Below are positions 1 to 8,360 of a stretch of DNA of 64,000 nt, piece by piece. Made by a program: the position numbers and the translations under genes. Numbering within the stretch: position 1 is the first letter of the stretch; every line of letters begins with the position of its first letter. The notes beneath the pieces are model-generated. The model saw only the letters and a list, made by a program, of their open reading frames with translations, had not been told where the DNA came from and did not search any database. This DNA is from SLFH01 sp050486265 (GTDB taxonomy: Bacteria > Planctomycetota > Phycisphaerae > Phycisphaerales > UBA1924), in contig JBJHCY010000004.1 in assembly GCA_050486265.1 (NCBI GenBank), positions 290,900 through 354,899 of the forward strand, read 5' to 3'.

Positions 1-125
1 TGGGGTTCTGTCGACGATCCGGTCCGCGGTGGGGGAGTTGTTGCTTGGCCATTGCTGGACGCTCCGGTCGACCCCCTGAGGTCCGGCCCACCGGAGGCGC
101 GGCCTCGCCGGCCCGCTCGTGGGCC

Positions 126-392
126 TCAGAGGTCTTCGTCCTCTTCATCGTCCATGTCGTCGTCGTCGTCGTCCTCGTCTTCATCGTCGAGCAGATCGTC
201 GTCGTACTCGTCGTCGTACTCGTCGTCTTCGTCACCGCCGGAAAAGTCGTCGTCCTCGTACTCGTCGTCGTCATCGTCACGGGCCATGGCCGGGCCCGCG
301 TAAAGCGGGGCTTGCAGCAGGGCGAGCCCCGCCCCGTTCTCGGGCTCGTCGGGCGACCACACGCTCCCGGCCTGCAAGGTGGTGTTCGACAT
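126..392 (-). CDS. Small, extremely acidic hypothetical protein
   Basis: This 88-residue protein starts at an ATG (390-392). The N-terminal 36 residues are ordinary in composition, and from about residue 37 on nearly every position is Asp or Glu, broken only by a few Tyr, Phe, Gly, Met and Leu. The coding strand therefore shows a GAC/GAT/GAG-rich run that looks like a microsatellite on the other strand (about 130-285). Asp codons mix GAC and GAT, which argues for selection on protein rather than simple repeat expansion. No domain is recognised. A tail of this kind could bind basic proteins, RNA-binding surfaces or metal, but that is inference. It is divergent from the membrane-protein gene at 601. 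Confidence 0.7.
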   Translation of the reverse strand: MSNTTLQAGSVWSPDEPENGAGLALLQAPLYAGPAMARDDDDDEYEDDDFSGGDEDDEYDDEYDDDLLDDEDEDDDDDDMDDEEDEDL

Positions 393-600
393 CGCGTCCT
401 CTACTTCTGTGAATCTCGGTCGTCGCTGGTACTTCGTCCGGCCCCCCGGCCGGACCCGCTCAAGATACGCTTCCCGGATCCCCCGGGGCGGATCGGCGGT
501 ACACTACTGCCCGCGCGGGCGTTGTCAATCCCGATCCGCGCTTTCCCGACGCAACACCCTCACGCCGGTCGCCGGCCCGGACCGACCCCGCCCCCTCCCG

Positions 601-1233
601 ATGACCGACCATCACCCCAAGGAGAACCCGGCCCACGACGCCGACCGGGCCGCCGCCGGCTTCGATCCGCTCGCCGGCCTCCTGGCGTGGGTCCTCCCCG
701 GACTCGGACACTTCGTCGCGGGACGCAAAGCGCGGGGCGTCGGCGTCTGCGTGGGTGTCCTCGGCCTCTTCCTCGGGGGCCTGCTCATCGGGGGCGTCAC
801 CGTCGTCGACAGCCGCTCGGACCGGACAGAGACCCGTCTTTCGTTCTACGGCATGGTGTTTGTCGGCCCGATCGCCATCGGCGTGGACCGGCTCCACCAG
901 GCCGCGTTCAAGGGCGTCGACCCGATGCGTCCGTCCCACGCGCCCAAACGCCACGCCCTGCCCCACGAAACGATCGAGAACGGCGCGATCCGCTCGGCGG
1001 GCCCGGGCGAGGGACCGCCCGTCAGGCGCTCGGTCGGCAAGGTCAACGAGATCGGCGTGCTGTACTGCCTGATCGCTGGGATGCTGAACTTCATCGCCAT
1101 CCTCGACGCTCTGCTTCCGCCCGGCAAGCCGTCATCTCAGGGCGGCAAGGGTCGGCCCAAGGACGCCCCCAGGCGCACGAGCGTGCTCGATACGGTGCAG
1201 ACGGGCCGCGCGGGGATGGGGGGTGAGCTGTGA
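601..1233 (+). CDS. Multi-spanning membrane protein (DUF6677-like)
   Basis: The product is 210 residues. The ATG at 601 is chosen because the protein homology-like part begins there and the upstream reading frame is Arg/Pro-rich without character. A hydrophobic N-terminal pair (about residues 22-65) contains the motif AWVLPGLGHFVAGRK, followed by a segment near residues 82-100 and another near 145-165. The LPGLGH..AGR signature resembles small planctomycete membrane proteins grouped as DUF6677; that family assignment is from memory and uncertain. The stop overlaps the GTG start of the next gene, so the two are translationally coupled. Function is unknown. Confidence 0.7.
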   Translation: MTDHHPKENPAHDADRAAAGFDPLAGLLAWVLPGLGHFVAGRKARGVGVCVGVLGLFLGGLLIGGVTVVDSRSDRTETRLSFYGMVFVGPIAIGVDRLHQAAFKGVDPMRPSHAPKRHALPHETIENGAIRSAGPGEGPPVRRSVGKVNEIGVLYCLIAGMLNFIAILDALLPPGKPSSQGGKGRPKDAPRRTSVLDTVQTGRAGMGGEL

Positions 1234-1508
1234 ACCTGGCCCCGCTCCTGTGCCCGCTCTTCCCGGCCTACCTCCCCTTTGTCGACCCGCTGAATCTGCA
1301 TCGGCAGTGGTACCTGCTGCTGCTCCCGTTGGCGCTGCTGACGGCGGTCGCGTACAAGGCCGTCCGCACGCGCGACATGCGGCGATACCCCGTCGAGGTG
1401 CTGGTGATGACCGCCCAGATTCTTCTGGGGATGATCGCCCTTGCCCTCGGTTTCCTGCTGTTTGTCGAGGTGCTGATCCCGCTCTTGGCGCCCACACCCC
1501 GCGTGTAG
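1230..1508 (+). CDS. Small hydrophobic membrane protein
   Basis: The 92-residue product begins with GTG at 1230, inside the stop codon of the preceding membrane-protein gene (TGA at 1231-1233). Two clear hydrophobic segments are present, one around residues 26-42 (a Leu-rich WYLLLLPLALLTAVAY stretch) and one around residues 60-88. The short link between them contains RTRDMRRYP, a positive patch expected on the cytoplasmic side. No known family is recognised. The four-base overlap implies co-expression with the 601-1233 gene, and the two may form a complex. Confidence 0.65.
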   Translation: MNLAPLLCPLFPAYLPFVDPLNLHRQWYLLLLPLALLTAVAYKAVRTRDMRRYPVEVLVMTAQILLGMIALALGFLLFVEVLIPLLAPTPRV

Positions 1509-1521
1509 GCGGTCCCCGTGC

Positions 1522-1791
1522 CTACTCCTCGTCGAAGCCTCGCTCGATCAGCGCCTTGAGCTTCTGGCAGCACTCCTCGGCGTCGTCCCCATCGCAGATG
1601 ATCTCTAGGCTGGTGCCCTTGGTGGCGGCGAGCATCATGACCTCCATGATGGACTTGCCGTTGACCGTCTGATCGGACTTGACGAAGGTGACATCGCACT
1701 TGTGCGCGTTGGCGAGGTCGACCAGCGCCATCGCCGGCCTGGCGTGCAGGCCGAGCCGGTTCACGATGGAGACCTGCACACTCGTGCGCAT
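1522..1791 (-). CDS. ptsH: Phosphocarrier protein HPr
   Basis: The 89-residue protein has the standard length of HPr, the phosphocarrier of the phosphotransferase system. The catalytic site GLHARPA places His16 as the residue phosphorylated by enzyme I. The regulatory loop NGKSIMEVMML contains Ser47, the position phosphorylated by HPr kinase in other bacteria. It lies downstream of ptsN and hpf on the same strand, the arrangement commonly seen around rpoN, which suggests a regulatory nitrogen-type PTS rather than sugar import. No permease components, enzyme I or HPr kinase gene is present in this window. Confidence 0.95.
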   Translation of the reverse strand: MRTSVQVSIVNRLGLHARPAMALVDLANAHKCDVTFVKSDQTVNGKSIMEVMMLAATKGTSLEIICDGDDAEECCQKLKALIERGFDEE

Positions 1792-1853
1792 CGATAGCGT
1801 CCTGGCATCGGGCGGGATCCGCCCGCGGCGCCCGGTTCGGAGCCCCGGGCTGT

Positions 1854-2330
1854 TCAGCCCGCGAGCTGCTGGGTGTCGGCCTCGTCGAGCAGGGTGGTGA
1901 CATCCTCGACGCTGCGTGCCTGGCGGAGGAAGCGCCTGAAGGTCTGCTTGCCGAGGTTGTGGAAAATGACTTCCATCGCCTGCAGGTGATCGTCGGGGCT
2001 GTCCTCGGGGCTGACCAAGAGGAACACCGAGTACACGGGCTGTCGGTCCAGCGCGTTGAACTCGATGCCCTGCTCGCTCAGCCCGATCGCTGCCGCGACC
2101 CGCGTCGCCTCTTTGTGGCGCACATGGGGCACGGCGACGCCCTTGCCAAAGCCCGTCGAGCCCTTGCCCTCGCGGTCGAGCACCCTCTGGATGAGGGTCT
2201 CCCTCGCGCCCTCTGGCACGGCCCCGGCCTTGACGAGGGCGTCGATCAACTCTGTGATGGCGTCATCGCGCTCTCCCGCCTTCAGCTGGGTGACGATGGC
2301 TTCGGTGACGACAATTTCGGTCAGCTTCAT
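1854..2330 (-). CDS. ptsN: PTS IIA component, nitrogen-regulatory type (PtsN-like)
   Basis: The 158-residue single-domain EIIA-Ntr/fructose-type protein carries the motif GVAVPHVRH, in which His69 matches the phosphorylated histidine of this family (His73 of E. coli PtsN). The flanking features of the fold are visible: an N-terminal helical region ending in REGKGSTGFG and the later LLVSPEDSPDDHLQ segment. It accepts phosphate from HPr and normally acts as a cytoplasmic regulator of transporters or kinases. It lies 40 bases after hpf and 62 bases before ptsH, so the three probably form an operon. An alternative reading is the IIA domain of a fructose permease, but no IIB or IIC gene follows. 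Confidence 0.9.
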   Translation of the reverse strand: MKLTEIVVTEAIVTQLKAGERDDAITELIDALVKAGAVPEGARETLIQRVLDREGKGSTGFGKGVAVPHVRHKEATRVAAAIGLSEQGIEFNALDRQPVYSVFLLVSPEDSPDDHLQAMEVIFHNLGKQTFRRFLRQARSVEDVTTLLDEADTQQLAG

Positions 2331-2370
2331 CCGCGCGATGCTCCGGCGGGGGCCGCGGGTCCCGTGTGGG

Positions 2371-2685
2371 TCAGCGGTTGCCCGTCTTCAGCTTCTCCTT
2401 GAAGTCGGTCAGTTGGCGGACCGCCTTTTCCTGGGCGCGGTCGATGGCCGCGTACAGGTCCCCGTCCTCGGCCCGGGCGATGAAGTTTGGGTGGTGTTCG
2501 ACATCCACCGTCACCTCCACATCGAACTCTCGCCCGGATCGGTGGTCCGTCGACTCGATGGTCACCGTGATCTGCTGGATCTGGTCGAAAAAGCGCGTGA
2601 GCTTGTCGCACTTCTTCTCCGCGTACTCGCGGATCGGATCGGTGATCTCGATCTGCCGGCCAACAACATCGATTCGCATACGCAC
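2371..2685 (-). CDS. hpf: Ribosome hibernation promoting factor, short form
   Basis: The 104-residue protein spans only the ribosome-binding HPF/RaiA domain, so it is the short form lacking the C-terminal dimerisation domain of long HPF. Family landmarks are the start MRMRIDVVGRQIEITDPI, the helix REYAEKKCDKLTRFF, the paired strands, and the second helix DLYAAIDRAQEKAVRQL. HPF binds the 30S decoding region and silences or stores ribosomes in stationary phase. The order hpf-ptsN-ptsH resembles the rpoN-linked cluster of many bacteria, although rpoN itself is not in the window. Confidence 0.92.
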   Translation of the reverse strand: MRMRIDVVGRQIEITDPIREYAEKKCDKLTRFFDQIQQITVTIESTDHRSGREFDVEVTVDVEHHPNFIARAEDGDLYAAIDRAQEKAVRQLTDFKEKLKTGNR

Positions 2686-2808
2686 TCCCGGATTCCTGCC
2701 CGCTCCACGGCGGGGGGTTCAGCAGGCATCATAGCGGTCCCGGACCCTGTGCGACCCTTTCCACCGGCGTTCACCCGCCCCTCGCAGCGGCCTTCGGTGC
2801 CCTCCGAC

Positions 2809-3867
2809 TCATCGCCTGTCACCCTCGGCGTCAGCCCCGCCCGAGGCCTCGCGGGAGGACTCATCGTCCGGCTTGGCGTCCGGGGCGGGAGTCTGTCCGG
2901 GCATGGTCTCGGGCATGGCGGCGGGGAGGATCTCGCCCAGCGGCTTTTTGGCCCCCGCGTTCCTTAGGGGCAGCCCCTTGCCGGGCGCATCGCCCATCTG
3001 GTTGAGCACCCCCGCGGTGATGATGAACCTGATCGCCTGGTCGATGGTGATCGGCAGGTCGATCGCGTCGTCCTTGGGCACATTGATGGTGAACCCCGTG
3101 AAGGGCGTGGGCGTCGAGGGGATGAAGACCGAGACCACCGGCCCTCCCGCCTGATCTGCGACGGTTTTGAGCGAGTCGCCGGTCAGCAGCCCGACCGTCC
3201 AGATGCCCTTGCGGGGGTACTGGACGAGGACCGCCTTGTTGAAGGCCATGGCCCGCTCGCCCATGATCAGATCGACCACCTGCTTGACATGCGGGTAGAC
3301 CTGCTTGAAGCCGGGGATCTTCGCCAGCCAGCGTTCCAGCGCCGTGTAGATCTTGCGCCCCAGCAGGTTGCCCAGGAGCAGCCCGGCGAGGTAGATCAGG
3401 ATGATCGCGACGAAGAGGCCCGTCGCCTCCAGGTACCAGTGGCTGTTCCACCAGTCGCCGAACTGCTCGCGCCGGAGCTCGCCCCGCCCCCTGTCGAACG
3501 CGGCGGCGTACCCCGACTCGCCCTCCCTTGGGATGTTGGCCCCGCGCTCACGCTGGTGGCGGAGGTAGTTGACGATCTGGGACTCTCTGACGACATACCA
3601 GTCTGGGACGCGGATGCGCCGCGTGCCGTCGGGCGCGGCCTCGCCCGCGCCTGCGACCTTGGGCACGACCTCGATGATGACGAGGCGGATGCCGGCGTTG
3701 ATCGGCTCGCCGACATTCTGGTACACGAAGCGGAAGAGGGTCCAGAGGATCCAGAGTGTGAGGATCGAGGGGAGGAGGATCGCCAGCCCGCGACCGAAGA
3801 ACTTCCGGAAGTCGCTCCAGAAGCCCCGTTTTCTCTCTGTCGTGGTGGTTGTCGTGCCTTCTGCCAA
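2809..3867 (-). CDS. DUF502 family membrane protein
   Basis: The 352-residue product has the arrangement of DUF502 proteins: an N-terminal membrane segment (about residues 26-50, LPSILTLWILWTLFRFVY), a second segment near residues 145-170, then a soluble domain containing PGFKQVYPHVKQV and a PTPFTGF motif near residues 255-265. It is longer than the usual roughly 200-residue members because of a loop between the two membrane segments (about residues 70-140) and a Pro/Asp-rich C-terminal tail. DUF502 has no established biochemical role. The gene stands alone between hpf and tRNA-Ile on the same strand. Confidence 0.85.
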   Translation of the reverse strand: MAEGTTTTTTERKRGFWSDFRKFFGRGLAILLPSILTLWILWTLFRFVYQNVGEPINAGIRLVIIEVVPKVAGAGEAAPDGTRRIRVPDWYVVRESQIVNYLRHQRERGANIPREGESGYAAAFDRGRGELRREQFGDWWNSHWYLEATGLFVAIILIYLAGLLLGNLLGRKIYTALERWLAKIPGFKQVYPHVKQVVDLIMGERAMAFNKAVLVQYPRKGIWTVGLLTGDSLKTVADQAGGPVVSVFIPSTPTPFTGFTINVPKDDAIDLPITIDQAIRFIITAGVLNQMGDAPGKGLPLRNAGAKKPLGEILPAAMPETMPGQTPAPDAKPDDESSREASGGADAEGDRR

Positions 3868-3995
3868 CCCACGCCTCCCGGCTGACCCCGCCGCTTCGCG
3901 TCGAGTCTACTGGGCGTCGACAAAGCGGGCTGCGCGGCGTCGGCCGCCATCGTAAGCCCCGCTCGCCTCGGTCCGCGGTCGGGGGCTCGCAGAAA

Positions 3996-4069
<74 letters not shown>

Positions 4070-4540
4070 GGATTGTCGCCCGGAGGCGGGTTGGCCAGCG
4101 CGGGCAGGGACACAATAAGCCGTCACGCCCCCGCTGTCATCCCCCCGGTGGCGGGATCGCGAGCAGAAATCCGCGCTCACGAACGATGCCGCGCGCCGAC
4201 CCAGCACCGGTACAATCCCCCCGATGCATTGGGCACGACCGAACTGGGGCTTCTGGCGGGGACGCGGCGCCCGATACCGCAAAGTCCACTCCGAGTGGCT
4301 CACGATGGCCTCGAAGGGTCAGCTCCGCGCTCCTCGCATCCCCGTGCGCGAGGTCAGCCGCGGCGGGTTCTCGGGCTTTCTTTCAAGACCCGGGGGTCGT
4401 GTGCTTCTGGAGTGGTGGTGGGCTTCAACGCTCGACCAGGTCGAAGATCTCCCCCGCCGACGCCGATAGCCTCCTGGGGACCCCTCGCGGGCGAACTTGC
4501 GACCCCGCCCTTCCGAACAACCGCTGGAGCCCACCCCACC
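4070..4540 (+). other. Intergenic stretch without recognised gene
   Basis: No open frame here has the codon pattern of the neighbours, and no RNA fold, repeat or strong promoter was recognised. Frames run open through it on both strands, but they are Arg/Pro-rich, as expected from high GC alone. It must contain the promoter of the divergent tRNA-Ile and of the gene starting at 4541. Confidence 0.4.
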
Positions 4541-5413
4541 ATGGCGGAACTGCAAACCTCGACCCTGCGCCCCGGCTGGCGGCTGAAGATCAGCCTCATC
4601 ATCGTCGGGCTCTTCGGATTCAGCCTGTGGTGTCTGTACGATGCGGTTATCGCCTACCCCAATCGGGGGATGGAGTACGCCGAGTACATGGAGCGGGCCT
4701 ACCTCGAGACCCGCGCTTCGGCGGTCGGCCGGACGCTCCGCGTCGACGATGTCGGCGTCACCGATCCCAGGGCCGAACTGGAACGCCTCCGCGATCGACG
4801 CGACACCGGCGTGACGCTGACGGAGACCGAGGCGGCCAGGAAGGAGTGGCTGCGGTCCCTGTCGGTGGTCGGGCGTCTGGATCCGGAGCTGACGAGCTAC
4901 GCGGGTGTCGAGCCTCAGGAGAGGCTGAGCGAGTTGGAGGCCCGGTTCGGCACGAGCAACCCGCCCAAGCGTCTGAGCAGCTTCGACATCCCGGTGCAGT
5001 GGATCATGCTCGCGGTCGCGATGGTGCTGGCGCTCTATTGCGTCGCTCGGATCGTGATGGTCCGCAGCAAGGTGTACAAGTGGGATCCGCAGGAGCAGCG
5101 CCTGATCTTCCCCGACGGGCTGGAGCTGACGCCCGACGACCTTGCGGATGTCGACAAGCGGCTTTGGCGCAAGTTTTATGTGGATCTTGAGGTCCGCGAC
5201 GATCACCCGCAGGCCGGCGGGAAATCGATCCGCGTCGATCTGTACCGGCGTGCGCACATCGAGGACTGGATCCTTGAAATGGAGCGCACGCGGTTCCCCG
5301 AGCGGTCCGAGGAGGAGGCCGAGGCTGCGGCCGACGGAGTCGCCGAAGCCCCCGACGACGCCGGGCGGAACCACGAAGAAGAGGAGTCCCGGGCCGGGGC
5401 CGACGCGCGCTGA
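4541..5413 (+). CDS. Two-pass membrane protein of unknown function
   Basis: The product is 290 residues from ATG 4541, the first start after which a normal membrane protein reads: a cytoplasmic stub, a hydrophobic segment at about residues 15-37, a long charged loop with coiled-coil character (about 45-145), and a second hydrophobic segment at about 150-172. The soluble part after the second segment (YKWDPQEQRLIF, then a DLTPDDLADVDKRLW-like stretch) looks like a small beta-rich domain comparable to bacterial PH domains; this is a guess from pattern. The tail is an Ala/Glu-rich acidic run. The upstream frame, open to 3995, reads through the tRNA and is not coding. Confidence 0.7.
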   Translation: MAELQTSTLRPGWRLKISLIIVGLFGFSLWCLYDAVIAYPNRGMEYAEYMERAYLETRASAVGRTLRVDDVGVTDPRAELERLRDRRDTGVTLTETEAARKEWLRSLSVVGRLDPELTSYAGVEPQERLSELEARFGTSNPPKRLSSFDIPVQWIMLAVAMVLALYCVARIVMVRSKVYKWDPQEQRLIFPDGLELTPDDLADVDKRLWRKFYVDLEVRDDHPQAGGKSIRVDLYRRAHIEDWILEMERTRFPERSEEEAEAAADGVAEAPDDAGRNHEEEESRAGADAR

Positions 5414-5435
5414 GCCCCGGCGCTTCTGAACGACA

Positions 5436-5457
5436 CCCCCCGGCGTCCGCCGGGGGG
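5436..5457 (+). terminator. Terminator-like GC hairpin
   Basis: A perfect stem of six C, GGC, loop GTCC, GCC and six G lies 23 bases after the stop of the gene ending at 5413. No T tract follows, so intrinsic termination is uncertain; it may instead be an RNA 3'-end stabiliser. Confidence 0.4.
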
Positions 5458-5528
5458 GCGGTATGCTGGGCGGAGAGCCGGACGGATCCGGCCCTCTCTT
5501 TCAGGCCTCCGGAGCGAGCGCAACGCCC

Positions 5529-6986
5529 ATGATCAAAACGCAGGACCGGTCCATGGACGCAGGTCGGCAGAGCGTGGCTGAGGATGTGAAGCACTTCGTG
5601 ATCGACACGAATGTGTTGCTGCACAACCCCGACGCCGTCTTCGTGTTTGAAGAAAACCATGTCGTGATTCCGTTCCAGGTCATCGAGGAACTGGACACGA
5701 TGAAGCGTCGTGAGGACGACATCGGGCGCAACGCCCGCCAGGCGATCCGTCACCTCGACGCGTTGCGCCAGCTCGGGGTGCTGACCAGCGGTGTGAACTG
5801 GGGCGAGCTGGGCCCGCGCCCCGGCGCGGCGTTCAGCACCGGGCCCGACGGGCAGACCGGGACGGTCCGGATCGATCTGGGCGACCACGAACGCCCCGGG
5901 GCGATCTCGACGGACACGCCCGACAACCGGATCATCGCCGTCGCCCACAGCCTGCACGCGGAGGGCAAGCGTGCGGTGTTTGTCTCCAAGGACCTTTCTG
6001 CGAGGATCAAGAGCGACTCGCTGGGCGTCCGCACCGAGGACTTCGAGAACCAGAAGGTCGACGCCGACCGCCTCTACAACGGGTATGTCACCCTCACGGC
6101 CGACCACGAGTTGGTGACGGAGATGTACGAGGAGAAGATGCTCCCGATCGCCCGCCTGTCGCAGCCGGGCGTGATCGACGAGCAGGGGAACCCTTTTTCC
6201 GGGCGCCTCACGCCCAACCAGTTCGTGATCTTCAAGGACACCGGCGGGCTGGGCCGGCGTCTGGCCGACACCGACCACATCGTGCCGGTCGCCAAGCACC
6301 GCTCTGCGCGGCATGTCTCGGGCATCGCGCCGCGGAACACGCAGCAAACGATGGCGCTGGACCTTTTGCTCGATGATTCGATCCAGCTCGTGACGCTGTT
6401 GGGTTCGGCGGGGACGGGCAAGACGCTGCTGGCGATCGCCGCGGGCATGGCGAAGGTCTTTGGCGAGGAGCGTTACGACAAGCTGCTGGTGGCCAGGCCG
6501 ATCATGCCGCTGGGCCGGGATATCGGGTATCTGCCCGGCGACAAGGACGAGAAGCTGACGGCTTGGATGCAGCCGATTTTCGACAATCTGGGCTACCTGC
6601 TCTCGACGCGCGGGGCGGGTTCGCAGACGGCCGAGAGCCACTCGACCGAGCAGCGGATCGACAAGCTGATCGCCGACGGGCGCCTGGTGCTCGAACCGTT
6701 GACTTACATCCGCGGGCGTTCGATCCCGCACCAGTTCATGATCGTGGATGAGGCGCAGAACCTGACGCCGCACGAGGTGAAGACGATCATCAGCCGCGTC
6801 GGCGAGGGGACGAAGCTGATCCTGACCGGGGACATCGGGCAGATCGACAACCCGTACCTTGACGGCTCGTCGAACGGGCTTTCCTATGCGATCGAGAAGC
6901 TCCGGGGCGTGGGCTTGGTTGGCCATGTGACGCTGCAGAAGAGCGAGCGTTCGGAGCTTGCGAGCATCGCGATTGAGAAGCTGTAG
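5529..6986 (+). CDS. PIN-domain PhoH-like ATPase
   Basis: The 485-residue protein joins an N-terminal PIN nuclease domain to a PhoH-type P-loop ATPase. The PIN part (about residues 17-165) begins with FVIDTNVLLHN, and further acidic residues include EEL near residue 52 and DNRIIAVA near residue 130. The ATPase part has Walker A GSAGTGKT at about residues 292-299, Walker B/DEAQN at about 405, and sensor LTGDIGQID. This is the PhoH2/YlaK layout, proposed to be an RNA-unwinding ribonuclease. ATG 5529 is used; the frame is open upstream but lacks PIN homology. The terminal QKSERSELASIA motif is typical of the family. Confidence 0.93.
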   Translation: MIKTQDRSMDAGRQSVAEDVKHFVIDTNVLLHNPDAVFVFEENHVVIPFQVIEELDTMKRREDDIGRNARQAIRHLDALRQLGVLTSGVNWGELGPRPGAAFSTGPDGQTGTVRIDLGDHERPGAISTDTPDNRIIAVAHSLHAEGKRAVFVSKDLSARIKSDSLGVRTEDFENQKVDADRLYNGYVTLTADHELVTEMYEEKMLPIARLSQPGVIDEQGNPFSGRLTPNQFVIFKDTGGLGRRLADTDHIVPVAKHRSARHVSGIAPRNTQQTMALDLLLDDSIQLVTLLGSAGTGKTLLAIAAGMAKVFGEERYDKLLVARPIMPLGRDIGYLPGDKDEKLTAWMQPIFDNLGYLLSTRGAGSQTAESHSTEQRIDKLIADGRLVLEPLTYIRGRSIPHQFMIVDEAQNLTPHEVKTIISRVGEGTKLILTGDIGQIDNPYLDGSSNGLSYAIEKLRGVGLVGHVTLQKSERSELASIAIEKL

Positions 6987-7029
6987 GAGGGGTGTGGGGC
7001 GTTGGGCGTGGGGCGTAGGTGAGCGCCCG

Positions 7030-8229
7030 CTATGTGCCGTAGAGGCGGAAGACTCGGACGCCGCGTTGGCGGTGGGGGTCTGATGCTGCCCAGATTTTGT
7101 CTTCGTGCGCGTCGCTGGCGATGAGGGCGAAGGCTCCTGGTGCGAGGTGTTCGGGTCTGCGGACGGTCAGCCCCCGGCGCTCGCCCGTTGCGTGGTCGTC
7201 GACGAGGCCGGTGACCGGCAGGCCGAGTTCGTCCGCGTGGTCGAGGATCCATTCGGCGTGGGCGCCCGCGCCCCAGAGCGAGACGGTTTCGGCTCCGGCG
7301 GCGCGGAGCTCTGCGCCGACCTCGCGCAGGCGGCTATTTCGGCAGACCTCGATCGCCTTGGCCGAGATCGGCGGGACGCGGTCTCTCGCCCACATCGCCG
7401 CGAGCATCGTGCCGAGCGTCGGGCCTTTCTCGGCGATCAGTCTTTGGATCGGTTCGGTGCTCGCGGGGTCGTCGGTGCGTTCGAGCACGCCGGCGGCGGC
7501 TTGGATCAGTTGTTCCAGAAGGGGGCCGTTGTCGCCCGGGGGCAGTGCGGCCCAGGCGCGGGCGAGGATCTTTGCCGCGGCGAGCGCCTGCTGGTGCGAG
7601 GTCGCCAGCTGCGGGCCCGGCTCGCGGAGGAAGTGGGTGTAGAGGATGTCGGGCACGGCGCCGACGCGGCCCGTTTGTGCGAGCCTCAGCCAGAGGTCGA
7701 GGTCCTGGGCCTTGTCGTGGGATTCGTCGTACCCGCCGGCGTCGAGGACGGCCTTTCGTCGGAGGAGCATCGAGCCGTGCGCGAGGCAGTTGCCCTCCAG
7801 CAGCTTTGCGTGCAGCAAGTTGGGTTCGGTGGGGGGGCGGACGACGGCGACGGTCTCGCCCTCGGGGCCGACGACGCGCCAGGCGCAGCCGAGGGCGGCG
7901 ATGCCGGGCCGCTCGCGCATCTGCCGCAACTGGGTGTCGAGGCGGTGGGGTTCGCAGATGTCGTCGTCGTCCATGCGTGCGACGAACTCGGCGTCTGTCG
8001 AGCGGAGCGCGAGGTTGAGCGCGCCCGAGAGCCCCGGCTCTTTGCGGAAGAGCACCCTGATCCGGGCGTTGTCTGCGCCGAGCCGTGCAGCGGCCCGCGC
8101 GGCTTCGGGGTCCGGCCCGTTGACGACGATCAGCAGCTCGGTCTCGACGCCATGTTGGTCGAGGGCGCATGCGACGGCGCGTTCGAGGCCGGGGTGGGCG
8201 CGGGAGATGGCCATGGCGACGGGGATCAT
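7030..8229 (-). CDS. Family 2 glycosyltransferase with C-terminal Rossmann-like module
   Basis: The 399-residue protein is a GT-A fold glycosyltransferase: a short beta-strand start, LIVVNGP, then the metal/nucleotide site EFVARMDDDDIC near residue 85, GSMLLRR near 155 and the DLDLWLRL motif near 175. Residues from about 310 form a separate module beginning VSLWGAGAHAEWI with GLVDDH further on, similar to the nucleotide-binding modules ending the GTs at 12400, 30434 and 36894. The enzyme would transfer a sugar from a nucleotide donor during surface-glycan assembly. It is divergent from the GT4 gene at 8361, with a 131-base spacer holding both promoters. Confidence 0.85.
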   Translation of the reverse strand: MIPVAMAISRAHPGLERAVACALDQHGVETELLIVVNGPDPEAARAAARLGADNARIRVLFRKEPGLSGALNLALRSTDAEFVARMDDDDICEPHRLDTQLRQMRERPGIAALGCAWRVVGPEGETVAVVRPPTEPNLLHAKLLEGNCLAHGSMLLRRKAVLDAGGYDESHDKAQDLDLWLRLAQTGRVGAVPDILYTHFLREPGPQLATSHQQALAAAKILARAWAALPPGDNGPLLEQLIQAAAGVLERTDDPASTEPIQRLIAEKGPTLGTMLAAMWARDRVPPISAKAIEVCRNSRLREVGAELRAAGAETVSLWGAGAHAEWILDHADELGLPVTGLVDDHATGERRGLTVRRPEHLAPGAFALIASDAHEDKIWAASDPHRQRGVRVFRLYGT

Positions 8230-8360
8230 GGATCCCGAGCATCGGCCCTCGGCGCAGGGGCCCGAAAATATTGGCCCGGCCCGTCGATCCGGCCGATCCT
8301 CGCTGCGATGACTCGCCTCTGGAACAACGACTGGGTCAGCCTCGGGGCTGGGGGTGCGTC

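Noticed and set aside
130..290. Apparent GTC/GTCGTCGTC microsatellite
   Set aside because: On the minus strand it is a coding run for Asp/Glu with mixed codons, so it is better explained by protein composition.
5004..6926. A 640-codon open frame on the minus strand opposite the PhoH gene
   Set aside because: It is the shadow of a strongly conserved gene; its product is Arg/His/Gln-rich without motifs, and high GC produces long antisense frames.
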